A stretch of 64,000 nt of DNA from positions 124,001 through 188,000 of the forward strand of contig NZ_CAUM01000134.1 of NCBI RefSeq assembly GCF_000350085.1, written 5' to 3'. The stretch comes from Mesorhizobium metallidurans STM 2683. Its GTDB lineage: Bacteria; Pseudomonadota; Alphaproteobacteria; Rhizobiales; Rhizobiaceae. The notes beneath the pieces are model-generated. The model searched no databases. It saw only the letters and a list, made by a program, of their open reading frames with translations, and was not told where the DNA came from. This document shows, in pieces, positions 17,491 through 26,477 of the stretch; the stretch's first letter is position 1, and each line of letters starts with the position of its first letter. Position numbers and translations under genes: made by a program.

Positions 17491-17674
17491 GTCGTCATCC
17501 CAGGGCGGAGCAGCCGCGAAGCGGCGTCGCGAAGACCCTGGGATCCATGCCGTGACCTCTCGCGAGGAGTGCAACGGAGCAGAATTCCGGACCGCCGCAA
17601 CGCTTGGAAGTCACGGCATGGATCCTGGGGTCTGCGCCGCGTCGCTTCGCTCCTTGCTTCGCCCCAGGATGACG
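17491..17674. repeat. Intergenic inverted-repeat element
   Basis: The 372 gene-free bases 17377-17749 are mostly a long imperfect inverted repeat. The left arm is about 17491-17557 (starts GTCGTCATCCCAGGGCGGAG, contains GGGATCCATGCCGTGAC) and the right arm about 17608-17674 (contains GTCACGGCATGGATCC, ends CCCCAGGATGACGA). The arms bracket about 50 bases. No transposase is encoded. Long open frames on both strands across it come only from its composition. It is probably a non-autonomous rhizobial palindromic element. Confidence 0.75.
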
Positions 17675-17749
17675 AAGCGGTGGACGTTTCTGCCAATCTC
17701 CAAAGCATGCGCCAACGACCACCGGACATGTCGACCCTCTACGCCATAC

Positions 17750-19246
17750 CTAGTGCACGGCTGCGTACATGATTTTCTCCTCCGTCGCCTCAGCCGGCGA
17801 GAATTCCTCGACGATACGGCCCTGCCGGCAGACCAGGATGCGGTCGGACAGGTTCATGATCTCCGGCAGATAGGACGAGATGACGACGACGGCGAGGCCC
17901 TCGTCGGCCAACCCGTTGATGATCTGGTGGATTTCGGCGATTGCGCCGACATCGACGCCACGCGTCGGCTCGTCGAAGATGACGATGCGCGGCTTCTGCA
18001 CCAGCCCCTTGCCGATCACCACCTTCTGCTGGTTGCCGCCGGAAAGCTCGACCACGCGGGCATTGTCGTTGATCGCCTTGATGTTCAGTGTCTTCGTCCA
18101 CTTCGCCGAGAGCGCCCGCACCTCCTGCGCGTTGATCACCCACGCCTTTTCACGTCCTGCCGCCAGCACCCCGCCGAACAGGTTCTCGGCGATGCCCATC
18201 GTCTCGAAAATGCCTTCGCTCTTGCGGTCCTCCGTGACATAGACGATGCCGTCCGCCACCGCCTCGCTGGGCACGAGATAGCGCACCGGCTTATCGTCCA
18301 GCTCGATCGTGCCGCCGCGCAGGAAGTCGCGCTTGTAGATGCCGGAGACGATCTTGAAGGTTTCGGTGCGGCCGGAGCCGATCAGCCCGAAGACGCCGGT
18401 GATCTGGCCCTCGAAGATCGAGAAGGAGGTGTTGCGCACGACATTGCTCATCGAAATGTCCTGCACCGACAGCACTTTCTTGCCGGCCTTGCGCAACTTC
18501 GTTTCGTCGCGCTGGCGGTAAATCTGCCCCGACAGCGTGCGCCCGACCATGGCGGCGACGATCCTGTCGCGGTCGAAAGCGGAGGTGTCGTCGGTGATCA
18601 CCAGTTCGCCGTCGCGCAGTATGGTGATACGGTCGGCGATCAACAGTGCCTCTTCCAGCGCGTGGCTGATGAAGACGATCGACACGCCCCTCGCTTTGAG
18701 CCGGCGGATCAGCGCGAAGAAGTGCCGCTTCTCCTCCGGCGTCAGCGTCGCGGTCGGCTCGTCGAAGATGATGATCTCGGCATTGTGGTGGACGGCGCGC
18801 GCGATCTCGACCATTTGCCGCTTGGCCGCGCCCAGCGTCGCCACCATGGCGTTGGGGTCGACGGGAAAGTTCAGCGACTGCAGGAACTGCTGCGCCGAGA
18901 TGTAGGTGCCGCGCAGCCGGTTGAGGAAGCTTTCCGTGCCGAGATAGAGGTTCTGCGCCACCGTCATCGACGGCACCAGGCTGGTCTCCTGGAACACCAT
19001 GGCGATGCCGGCTTCAAGCGCGGCATGCGGCGAGGCATAGGCGATTTCCACACCCTTGTGGAACATCTTGCCAGAGGTGGCGTCGACGACACCGGCGATG
19101 ATCTTGGTCAGTGTCGATTTTCCCGCACCGTTCTCGCCGAGCAGCGCGTGGATTTCGCCCTTGCGCAACTCGAAACTTACATTCTTCACCGCGGGCACCC
19201 CGCGATAAGTCTTCGTGACGTTCTCCAGGCGAATGATCGGCTCCAT
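17750..19246 (-). CDS. Sugar ABC transporter ATP-binding protein, two ABC domains (RbsA-like)
   Basis: This 498-residue protein has two fused ATPase domains. Domain 1 has Walker A GENGAGKST, a degenerate signature LGAAKRQMVEIARA and Walker B IIFDEPTATL. Domain 2 has the changed Walker A region GLIGSGRTETFK usual in this family, a normal signature LSGGNQQKVVIGKG and Walker B VIFDEPTRGVD. The asymmetry between halves is normal for RbsA-type proteins. The ATG at 19246 shares its last base with the stop of the propeller gene. It is the last gene of the operon that starts at 24573. Confidence 0.92.
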   Translation of the reverse strand: MEPIIRLENVTKTYRGVPAVKNVSFELRKGEIHALLGENGAGKSTLTKIIAGVVDATSGKMFHKGVEIAYASPHAALEAGIAMVFQETSLVPSMTVAQNLYLGTESFLNRLRGTYISAQQFLQSLNFPVDPNAMVATLGAAKRQMVEIARAVHHNAEIIIFDEPTATLTPEEKRHFFALIRRLKARGVSIVFISHALEEALLIADRITILRDGELVITDDTSAFDRDRIVAAMVGRTLSGQIYRQRDETKLRKAGKKVLSVQDISMSNVVRNTSFSIFEGQITGVFGLIGSGRTETFKIVSGIYKRDFLRGGTIELDDKPVRYLVPSEAVADGIVYVTEDRKSEGIFETMGIAENLFGGVLAAGREKAWVINAQEVRALSAKWTKTLNIKAINDNARVVELSGGNQQKVVIGKGLVQKPRIVIFDEPTRGVDVGAIAEIHQIINGLADEGLAVVVISSYLPEIMNLSDRILVCRQGRIVEEFSPAEATEEKIMYAAVH

Positions 19247-20301
19247 CAGAAGCCTCCCGGCGCAAGGTCGATGGCCAGTACGCAGTCGCCGCCTCGGGAG
19301 GCGATGAACAGATGCCCGTCCTTTTCCGCCACACTGGTGATGCCGTGGCGCGTGCCGTTGGCGCGGCTGTGCAGGCTGAATTGCGGCCGCATGTTCCGGT
19401 CGAGCTTGACCACCAGTCCGTAGGAGCGGCTGGGCGACCATGGCTTGTGGATGCCCATGGTGCGGATGCCGCCGCATTGCAGCGGCTCGAGGAAACTGCG
19501 GTTGGAGGCCAGTGCCGGCGCGATCCAGAATTCGGGCGGCACCTCGGCGATCATATCGTCGCGATAATGCGTTTCCTGCAGCACGAATTCGATCAGCCGG
19601 TTGCGCGGCGCAAACAGCGTCAGCCAGCCGCCGCCGTCCGCGGAAGGCGACAGCCGGGAGGGATAACCGGGCAGATGCGCCAGCACCGTCGAGCCGCTGC
19701 CGGTCGTGCCATCGAAGCGGAGGATCTGATGGCGCCAGCTTTCGCTGACCAGCACATCCCTGCCGACCGGATGCAACCCATAGGGGAAGGCGATGTCGCC
19801 AGCGAGCTTGCGGAAGTCGCTGCCTTGGGGTTCGCGTTTCCACAACGAACCGGAGGCGCCCTTCTTCATCAGGTCCGCCGCCCACTGTGCCGGCGCATGG
19901 TCGGCCGAGCCGTTGGCCAGCCATAGCGTTCCGTCCGCCGCATAGGCGAGCGCCGTGATGCAGCGGATTTCGGCGGGAAGCACTGTCTCCTTGCCGGCGA
20001 TCAGCAACTTGCCGCTTTCGAGGCCGACCGTAAGATCGCCGGAAGACGACACAGCGAGCGCGGTGACGGGAGACGGGAATGTCTCGACCACGGCAGGCTC
20101 GGCACCTCCGGCAATCGCAAAGACGCCATTGCCGCTCGAGGTCAGCAGGCGGTCGCCCGTGGCGGCCAGATTGTCGGGCTCGATCAATACGGAAAAGACT
20201 GGGGCATCGTCCAGAACCGTGTTCGGCCGAAAGGCGCCGTCGAGCGGCGGGATGGTCACCGCCTTGCCGCGAAAGATGTCGAGGATCGGATCGAGTATCA
20301 T
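19246..20301 (-). CDS. Strictosidine-synthase/SMP-30-like beta-propeller protein
   Basis: This 351-residue protein starts at the ATG overlapping the TGA of the preceding gene (ATGA). It has repeated propeller-blade patterns (NLAATGDRLLTSSGNGVF, FPYGLHPVGRDVLVSESWRH, LPGYPSRLSPSADGGGW) and ends in HGITSVAEKDGHLFIASRGG. These resemble the SMP-30/strictosidine synthase superfamily, which includes lactonases and esterases. Blade repeats are clear but the usual Asp/Asn/Glu metal set is less obvious than in its fused neighbour, so activity is unproven. No signal peptide is seen, so it should be cytoplasmic. Confidence 0.78.
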   Translation of the reverse strand: MILDPILDIFRGKAVTIPPLDGAFRPNTVLDDAPVFSVLIEPDNLAATGDRLLTSSGNGVFAIAGGAEPAVVETFPSPVTALAVSSSGDLTVGLESGKLLIAGKETVLPAEIRCITALAYAADGTLWLANGSADHAPAQWAADLMKKGASGSLWKREPQGSDFRKLAGDIAFPYGLHPVGRDVLVSESWRHQILRFDGTTGSGSTVLAHLPGYPSRLSPSADGGGWLTLFAPRNRLIEFVLQETHYRDDMIAEVPPEFWIAPALASNRSFLEPLQCGGIRTMGIHKPWSPSRSYGLVVKLDRNMRPQFSLHSRANGTRHGITSVAEKDGHLFIASRGGDCVLAIDLAPGGF

Positions 20302-22421
20302 GATCTCGTCCCCCAGTAGGAGGCCGGGCTGGTCCAGTTCGGATCGGCGCCAGGGATCCTGTAGCGACCGATGCGGTTGTTGAGGATGCCGCCGACGAAC
20401 AGATAGCCCTTGTGCTCCCGCATCGAGGTGACCATCGGATGTGCGTCGCCGGAAAGGTCGCCCATCGCCTCGACGATGCCGCCCGTCTCGTTGAACTTCA
20501 CCACACCGCCGGTGTTGATGTTGGGAAACAGCCACTCGTCCTGCGGCAGGCGGCGGGTCATGCGCTTGCGCATGTCGGGATGGCGTAGCGACAGATCGAA
20601 GCTCGGCGTGCGCATGCCGAGCCAGGCCATCCAGTAATTGCCGTCGGAGGCGCGGTTGATGTTGTCGGGGTAACCCGGCATGTCGCGGATGACGCATTCG
20701 GCGGTGCCTGCCTTCGGCCCTTCCAGCCAGTAGCGATGCACGCGGCAGGCCCAGCTTTCGGCGAAGAACAGCGACTTGCCGTCATGCGCCATGCACACGC
20801 CGTTGGTGTAGCGGTAACCGTCGAGCAACGTCTTCGTCGAACCGTCCTTCGGATCGTAGACGAGCAGCCGCCCGGTGGCGCGGTTCTCGATCGAATCCAG
20901 CGCCCAGTCATGGGCGTCGTAGCGCTTGGTCGAGTCGGTGAAGTAGATGCGCCCGTCCGGCGCGATGTCGCAATCGTTGGGGTCGCGCAGCCGCGCATCG
21001 TCGACGACCGAGGTCCAGGAGCGCGACGTCTCCGCCGACAGCCTCCTGACCTCGCGCTGCGGCGACACCGAATAGAGCCCCATGGCGCCGACACACGAAA
21101 TCAGATTACCGGATTTGTCAAAGGCCAGGCCCAGCGGAAAGCCGCCAATATGGGCAAAGACCTCCGAGCGGATGTAGTCCGGCGCGAAGAAGCGGACGAT
21201 CTCGCCATGGCGGGTGCCGCAATAGAGATGGTCGTCGCGGTCGAGGATGACGTCTTCCGGACCCTCCAGTTCGCCAAGTCCGATGTGGTCCGCGGCCGAC
21301 AGCCGGTTGTCGAGTTCGTAAGGCGTGCCGGAGCCGGACGCTGCCGACTGCGTCGCACCCATCTTCAGATAGACCGGCGCGACATAGACCTCGTTCAGTA
21401 CCTTGTCGCGGTTCTTCAGCCAGCGAATGTCGATGGTGACGGCCACGGCCAGCATGATGCCCAGCACCATCTGGTTGGTGCCGGTGCCGTAGCCCATGCG
21501 GATCAGCCCGTTGGTCATGGTCAGCACGATGATCGCGCCCATCAGCCCCTTGACCACCGAGCCGCGGCCACCACCCAGGCTGACGCCGCCGACGACCGCC
21601 GCCGTCAGCGCCATGATCTCCAGGTTGAGGCCGGTCCCCGGCCCTGCCCCGCTCAGCCGGCAAGCGATGAGAAAGCCTCCAAGCGAAGCGCAGAAGCCGG
21701 AGAACACATAGGTCATGAACACGGTGCGGCGCACGCGGATGCCGGCATTGTGCGCTGATCGCCTGGAGCCGCCGACCGCCAGTACATGCCAGCCGGGCCG
21801 TGAACGCGTCAGCGCGACATGGGTGACGATGGCCAGGATGATCGCCGCCCACACCGCAACGGAAAGACCCCAGAAGGTACCGTCGCCGATGAAATCCAGC
21901 ACGTCCGATGTGGCGCTGGAAAGCTGCACGTCGGCGGCATAGGTGGTGACCAGTATGTCAAACAGCGCCCGCCCGAAGATGAAGGTGACCAGCGTCGTCA
22001 GGAAGGCGCGCAGCCTGAAATAGCCTATGAGGTAGCCATTGATCGCCCCGAACAACAACCCGGTGGCGATCGACGCGGCCAGCGCCAGCCACACCGACTG
22101 TTCGAGAATGAAGAAGACATAGACGGCGGAAAAGCAGGAGAGTGCGAAGATCGAGCCGACCGAAAGGTCGATGCCGCCGCCCAGCATGACCACGGTCATG
22201 CCGGTGACGAGCAGCGAGAATTCACCGAGCTGGCGGGTCGAATCCTGCAGCGCCGTCAGCTTGAAGAAGCCCGGAATGAGCGAGCCGAACACGCCGAGCG
22301 TCGCCACCAGCGCCAGGAACGGAATGGCGTTGTCGGTCCAGCGCTTGGTCAGGATCTCACCGACGACATGGTCGGGCACGAGATTGTAGCGCCAGGACTG
22401 AAGGCGTTCGCGAAAGGACAT
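20298..22421 (-). CDS. ABC sugar permease fused to SMP-30/strictosidine-synthase-like domain
   Basis: This 707-residue protein is about twice the length of a normal CUT2 permease. Residues 1 to about 350 are the permease, with eight or more hydrophobic segments, GGGIDLSVGS near residue 82, and VVGGVSLGGGRGS. After a polar linker (about 350-375), residues 376-700 form a propeller with LEGPEDV, DPNDCDIAPDGRIYFTD, YTNGVCMAHDG and MPGYPDNINRA, which carry the Glu/Asn/Asn/Asp pattern of metal-binding SMP-30-like enzymes. No stop or frame change occurs at the junction. CUT2 permease C-termini face the cytoplasm, so the enzyme would sit at the exit of the channel. Confidence 0.85.
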   Translation of the reverse strand: MSFRERLQSWRYNLVPDHVVGEILTKRWTDNAIPFLALVATLGVFGSLIPGFFKLTALQDSTRQLGEFSLLVTGMTVVMLGGGIDLSVGSIFALSCFSAVYVFFILEQSVWLALAASIATGLLFGAINGYLIGYFRLRAFLTTLVTFIFGRALFDILVTTYAADVQLSSATSDVLDFIGDGTFWGLSVAVWAAIILAIVTHVALTRSRPGWHVLAVGGSRRSAHNAGIRVRRTVFMTYVFSGFCASLGGFLIACRLSGAGPGTGLNLEIMALTAAVVGGVSLGGGRGSVVKGLMGAIIVLTMTNGLIRMGYGTGTNQMVLGIMLAVAVTIDIRWLKNRDKVLNEVYVAPVYLKMGATQSAASGSGTPYELDNRLSAADHIGLGELEGPEDVILDRDDHLYCGTRHGEIVRFFAPDYIRSEVFAHIGGFPLGLAFDKSGNLISCVGAMGLYSVSPQREVRRLSAETSRSWTSVVDDARLRDPNDCDIAPDGRIYFTDSTKRYDAHDWALDSIENRATGRLLVYDPKDGSTKTLLDGYRYTNGVCMAHDGKSLFFAESWACRVHRYWLEGPKAGTAECVIRDMPGYPDNINRASDGNYWMAWLGMRTPSFDLSLRHPDMRKRMTRRLPQDEWLFPNINTGGVVKFNETGGIVEAMGDLSGDAHPMVTSMREHKGYLFVGGILNNRIGRYRIPGADPNWTSPASYWGTRS

Positions 22422-22449
22422 CGGGCCACTGCCGTGATTGCATGAGGAG

Positions 22450-22481
22450 ACGAGGTGGCTGGATTGTTCCCGCCACCTCGT
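22450..22481 (-). other. Stem-loop between binding-protein and permease genes
   Basis: ACGAGGTGGC (22450-22459) pairs perfectly with GCCACCTCGT (22472-22481), a 10-bp stem with a 12-base loop, between the binding-protein stop (22506) and the permease start (22421). No T-run follows. It probably protects the upstream mRNA or partly terminates, so that more binding protein than permease is made. Confidence 0.55.
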
Positions 22482-22505
22482 TGAGGCTTGTCTTGGACCG
22501 GCGAT

Positions 22506-23528
22506 TTACTTCGCCGTTTCGGCCTGCAGCGCCTTCAGGTCCCAACAGCTGTCAGGCTTGAGATCGGCTTTGGTCGTCGCCTTCTCCAGCGTGTAGATAT
22601 AGGTCTTCGACGTGCCGGCCGGCTGACCGCTCTGCAGCAGGAACTTGATGATGGCGTTCATGTCGCCCGACTGACGGGCAAGGTCGGTCATGACAACCGC
22701 GCCATAGGTGCCGTCCTGCAGCTTGTCGCAGTCGGCGGTCTTCTCGCCGCCGCCGGTGGTGACCAGAAACACCTTACCCTCGAGCTTGGCGTCGCGGATA
22801 GCGGCGGCCGCGCCGGTGGCATCGCCGTCCCAGAAGTCGATGATGGCGCAGATATCGGGGTTCTGCTGCAGCATCGTCGTCGTCACATTGCGCGAGGTCG
22901 TCGCATCCCAGTTGGAATCCGGCTTGGCCACGACCTTGAAGTCGGGGTTCTTCTCCAGCACCTTCATGATGCCGGCATACTGGTAAAGGCTCGACGAATT
23001 GGCCTGGTCGCCCTGCACCAGCCCGAGCTTCTTCGAGGAATTCGGACCGCAGCCCTTGATCGCAGCTTCGGCCTCGAGTTGGCCGAGCCGATCCCAGTCG
23101 CTGCCGACAAAGGCGTCGGCCGGGAAATTGGCCGGATTGTCGACCAGCAGCACGTAGGTGCCGGCGGCCTGCGCCTTCTTCATCAGCTTTGCATAGGAGT
23201 TGAGATCGGGCGAATGGATGATCAGCACGTCCGGCCTGGTGTCCGACGAGATCGCGTCGGTGATCGCCTGCGCGCCGGCGTCGACCACCCAGTTCGGATC
23301 GCGCGTTTCGAAGGTGCCGCCCCAGGCTTCGACCTCCTTCTTCAGGAAATGCGTCCAACCCTGTGCCAGGTCGAAGCCCATCGCCATCGGGATAAGCATG
23401 ACACGCTTGCCCTTGAGCGCCTGCGAATAGGCGGCGGGACCCGGATCCTCGGCGGCGAAGGAAGGTGCCGAGAAGACTGAGACAGCGAATACTGCCGCCG
23501 CAGCCATAAATGTCCTGATGATTTTCAT
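22506..23528 (-). CDS. Sugar ABC transporter substrate-binding protein (CUT2)
   Basis: This 340-residue secreted protein has a signal peptide ending near PSFAAED. The first strand of the mature fold is KGKRVMLIPMAMGFDLAQGW. Ligand-site segments include PDVLIIHSPDL, VDNPANFP and ICAIIDFWDGDATGA. It is an atypical, divergent member of the RbsB-like fold; the cleft has several aromatic and acidic residues. It lies between two permease genes in one operon. The ligand may be the substrate or product of the two propeller enzymes downstream, for example a lactone or sugar ester. Confidence 0.88.
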   Translation of the reverse strand: MKIIRTFMAAAAVFAVSVFSAPSFAAEDPGPAAYSQALKGKRVMLIPMAMGFDLAQGWTHFLKKEVEAWGGTFETRDPNWVVDAGAQAITDAISSDTRPDVLIIHSPDLNSYAKLMKKAQAAGTYVLLVDNPANFPADAFVGSDWDRLGQLEAEAAIKGCGPNSSKKLGLVQGDQANSSSLYQYAGIMKVLEKNPDFKVVAKPDSNWDATTSRNVTTTMLQQNPDICAIIDFWDGDATGAAAAIRDAKLEGKVFLVTTGGGEKTADCDKLQDGTYGAVVMTDLARQSGDMNAIIKFLLQSGQPAGTSKTYIYTLEKATTKADLKPDSCWDLKALQAETAK

Positions 23529-23586
23529 GTCACATCCTCTGGTTGGTCGTGGTTGTCAGCGGCCGGCCCAACCGTCCGCGTTTGGT

Positions 23587-24573
23587 TTAGATGTCGCCTT
23601 GCTGGGCAGTCTGCTCGTCGCGCGGATTGATGAAACCGTCGACGATGATCGCTCCCAGCAGGATCGCCGCCTTGATCAGGTTCTGGTAGAGCAGCGGAAT
23701 GTCGATGATGGTCATGGCGTTGAGCAGGATGCCGATCAGCGCGGCGCCGACCAGCACATTGCGAACCCCGCCCCGTCCGCCGGACAGCCCGATGCCGCCG
23801 ATCACCGCCACCAGCACGATGTCGTAGAGCAGCGTGGAGTTGACGATGCGGGTGTTGATCGAATGCAGGCTGGCCGCGGTCAGCAGGCCGGCGATCAGGG
23901 CAACGAACGCCGAAAGCACGTAGCGCAGCACCAGCATCGGGCGCACCGGAATGCCGATGTTGCGCGCGGCGACCGGGTTGTCGCCGGCGAAATAGATGTA
24001 GCGGCCCCATTTGGTGAAGCGCAGGAACAGGAAGAAGACGAAGGCCAGCCCGGCGAAGATGAAGACCTCGACCGGGATGTCGAGGAAGCGCAGGCCGCCC
24101 AGAAGCTCGACCCAATGTCCCTGAGGCACCGGTACGGCGTCCTGCGAGATCAACTGCGAGCGTACATAGCCGAAGACGAAGGAGCCGGTGGCGAGCGTGA
24201 CGAAGATCGCCGGAACGTCGGCATAGGCGACGAGAAAGCCGTTCAGGAGTCCGATGGCGAGAACGCCGGCGAGCACATAGGCGAAGGCCAGCCCGTCTGG
24301 CGTTCCCGAATTCAGCAACTGCAGATACCAGGCGACCGACATCGCCATAATCGCCACGGCGGACAGGTCGATGCCCCTGCCGATGATGACGATAGCCATG
24401 CCGAGCGCCAGGATGCCCAGCACCGACACCGAGCGCACGATGGCGACGAGATTGTTCGGGTCGATGAACCCCGGCAGGCCGATCGCGGCGGCGGCGAACA
24501 GCACGACCGCAATGGCAAAAACAATGCCTTCCTGGTTCAGGCTCCTCCAGTTCGGCCAGCCGATTGCATTCAT
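23587..24573 (-). CDS. Sugar ABC transporter permease (CUT2), first gene of operon
   Basis: This 328-residue membrane protein has about nine hydrophobic segments and the family loop IGRGIDLSAVAIM, in which Ala replaces the usual Val-Gly after LS, and IGGIGLSGGRGGVRN. It is the conventional partner of the fused permease at 20298, so the channel is probably a heterodimer. The start at 24573 (MNAIGW) is chosen because it begins just before the first membrane segment; the upstream extension to 24627 is Arg/His-rich and unlikely. It heads the five-gene operon. Confidence 0.87.
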   Translation of the reverse strand: MNAIGWPNWRSLNQEGIVFAIAVVLFAAAAIGLPGFIDPNNLVAIVRSVSVLGILALGMAIVIIGRGIDLSAVAIMAMSVAWYLQLLNSGTPDGLAFAYVLAGVLAIGLLNGFLVAYADVPAIFVTLATGSFVFGYVRSQLISQDAVPVPQGHWVELLGGLRFLDIPVEVFIFAGLAFVFFLFLRFTKWGRYIYFAGDNPVAARNIGIPVRPMLVLRYVLSAFVALIAGLLTAASLHSINTRIVNSTLLYDIVLVAVIGGIGLSGGRGGVRNVLVGAALIGILLNAMTIIDIPLLYQNLIKAAILLGAIIVDGFINPRDEQTAQQGDI

Positions 24574-24637
24574 TGCCCGGTGTCGCTCTCGCCCAAGATG
24601 GCTACGCCCTGCTCCCTCTGCGGCCATCCGAAACGAA

Positions 24638-24666
24638 AGCTAATCGGCTCAAGACCAATTCGTCAA
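24638..24666 (-). promoter_or_regulatory. Possible sigma-70-type promoter for the 24573 operon
   Basis: On the minus strand TTGACG (24661-24666) is followed, after 17 bases, by TTAGCT (24638-24643), about 65 bases upstream of the permease start. The -35 is good and the -10 is weak. The surrounding gene-free stretch 24574-24863 also has an inverted repeat AACTGC-N10-GCAGTT (24750-24771) that may be an operator or a stem-loop. No regulator gene is adjacent. Confidence 0.3.
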
Positions 24667-24863
24667 ATGAATCCGCGTTCAGAATCCCGGCTGGCGATGA
24701 TATTCGGCGAGTGGACATACCGATTGCCGAAGCTGGTGCAATACACAGAAACTGCTGCACTTTTGGCAGTTCGTTGCGCTGGCGGAGCCATCGGCGAAAC
24801 ATCGGCTCCAAGACGAAAGGAGCAGGCGGAATTTATCTCTGCAAATGGCGAAAAATCGCGATA

Positions 24864-26297
24864 TCAATTCCGCGGGGAATGACCCGAAACCTCGGCGCCC
24901 GCAGTCGCCGGCAATGCCAGGAAACGCAAGGCCGCCACCAGCCCGACGGCGCCGATCGCCAGGAAGGCGATGCGGAAATCGACGAGGCCGAGCGCCGGCC
25001 CGCCCCTGGCGATCTGCGACAGGTTGAGCAGCGCCGCCGCCACCGCCACGCCGAACAGCATCGCCACCTGCTGCAGCATGCTGGACAAGGTCGCGGCCGA
25101 ACTGCGCTGCGCTGCGGACACGTCGGCGAAGGCCAGCGTGTTGAGCGCGGTGAACTGCATCGAGCGCGACAGCCCGGCAATCAGCATCAGCGCCACCACC
25201 AGCGCTTGCGGCGTCTGCGGCGAGATCGCCGCGCAGGCCATGATCGACAGCGACGCGATCACCCCGTTGACGATCAGCACCGGACGGAAGCCGAAGCGTC
25301 TAAGCGTCGGCGTCGTCACCGCCTTCATGCCGAGATTGCCAAGGAAATAGGCCAGGATCATCATGCCGGCATCGACCGGGCTCAGCCCGAAGCCGACCTG
25401 GAACAGCAGCGGCAACAGAAACGGCGTGGCGTTGATGGCGACCCGGAAAATCGTGCCGGCTGTCAGCGTCGATATAGCGAAAGTCTGCACCTTGAACGCT
25501 GTGAGGTCGAGCAGCGGATTTTTTGCACGCGCGAGATGCCGCACGGCCAGCCAGCCAACGAGCATGCCTGCGGCAAGCAGCGCCACGGTCGGCAAGGCAC
25601 CGTCCTCCGGATGTGCGATGCGTTCGAGGCCGTAAAGCAGGCAAGCAAGCCCAACCGAGGTCAAGAAGAAGCCCGGCCAGTCGAGCGGCCTGGTTTCGGT
25701 ATCACGGTCGCCGGGAATGAAGCGGGCGACCAGCGCCAGCCCGGCTACGCCAAGCGGGATGTTGATGAAGAAATTCCAGTGCCAGGACAGATAGGTGGTG
25801 ATGAAGCCGCCAAGCACTGGCCCGATCACTGGCGCAAACAGCGCCGGCCATGTGATCAGCGCCGTGGCGTTGAGCAGCTCGGACTTCGGTGCGTTGCGCA
25901 GCACCAGGATACGGCCGACCGGCGTCATCAGCGCGCTGCCCAAGCCTTGCACAGCACGCGCGACGACGAACTGGGTCAGATCCTGCGAGACGCCGCAGGC
26001 GATCGAGGCCAGGGTGAACAGGGCGATGGCAATGAGGAAGACGTTGCGCGCGCCAAAACGGTCGGCGAGCCAGCCGGACAGCGGCACGAACACCGCCATG
26101 GTCAGCATATAGACGGTGATGCCGATGCTCATCGCCACTGCCGGCACACCGAAGGAGTGGCCCATCTGCGGCAGCGATGTCGAGATGATCGTCGAATCCA
26201 GGAGCTGCATGAAGAACGCAACCGCGACGATCAGCGCCACGCGGCGCGCCTGTGTCGCGCTTTCAGGCAAGGCTTCGTTCTCGGGAATGGCGGTCAT
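24864..26297 (-). CDS. MFS drug/H+ antiporter, 14-TMS DHA2 (EmrB/QacA) type
   Basis: This 477-residue inner-membrane pump has about 13-14 hydrophobic helices. Family marks are LDSTIISTSLPQMGHSFG in helix 1, the motif A loop GWLADRFGARNVF and the motif C-like region LFAPVIGPVLGGFITTYLSW. Proteins of this group export drugs or metabolites in exchange for protons. The start at 26297 (MTAIPENEALP) is preferred; the frame runs on to 26414 but the extra residues are unlike the family and lie in the promoter region. It is divergent from the cyclodeaminase-like gene at 26478. Confidence 0.88.
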   Translation of the reverse strand: MTAIPENEALPESATQARRVALIVAVAFFMQLLDSTIISTSLPQMGHSFGVPAVAMSIGITVYMLTMAVFVPLSGWLADRFGARNVFLIAIALFTLASIACGVSQDLTQFVVARAVQGLGSALMTPVGRILVLRNAPKSELLNATALITWPALFAPVIGPVLGGFITTYLSWHWNFFINIPLGVAGLALVARFIPGDRDTETRPLDWPGFFLTSVGLACLLYGLERIAHPEDGALPTVALLAAGMLVGWLAVRHLARAKNPLLDLTAFKVQTFAISTLTAGTIFRVAINATPFLLPLLFQVGFGLSPVDAGMMILAYFLGNLGMKAVTTPTLRRFGFRPVLIVNGVIASLSIMACAAISPQTPQALVVALMLIAGLSRSMQFTALNTLAFADVSAAQRSSAATLSSMLQQVAMLFGVAVAAALLNLSQIARGGPALGLVDFRIAFLAIGAVGLVAALRFLALPATAGAEVSGHSPRN

Positions 26298-26477
26298 GAA
26301 CGGAACTGTACGAAATCTTCCCGCGCCACTGGGAACCAACAAATTGTCCGGCAAAACGATAATGCAACGGTTTGAACAGCATTTGGGCGGCGCCGTCCAG
26401 AGATGGACCAACAAACTTTCGTGTCGCGTCGCGGCCTGTTATGGGATGGCCGGGGCCTCCTTGGAAACCGCGCACGC

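Noticed and set aside
17465-19423. 652-codon open frame on the plus strand
   Set aside because: It is antisense to the RbsA-type ATPase gene and runs through a repeat element. The protein is Arg/Asp/His-rich without any fold pattern, typical of a GC-rich shadow frame.
24750-24771. Inverted repeat AACTGC-N10-GCAGTT as a terminator of the MFS gene
   Set aside because: The stem is only 6 bp and no T-run follows on the minus strand. It could as well be an operator.
24564-26375. 603-codon open frame on the plus strand
   Set aside because: It lies opposite the MFS pump. The product is Gln/Arg/His-rich low-complexity sequence.
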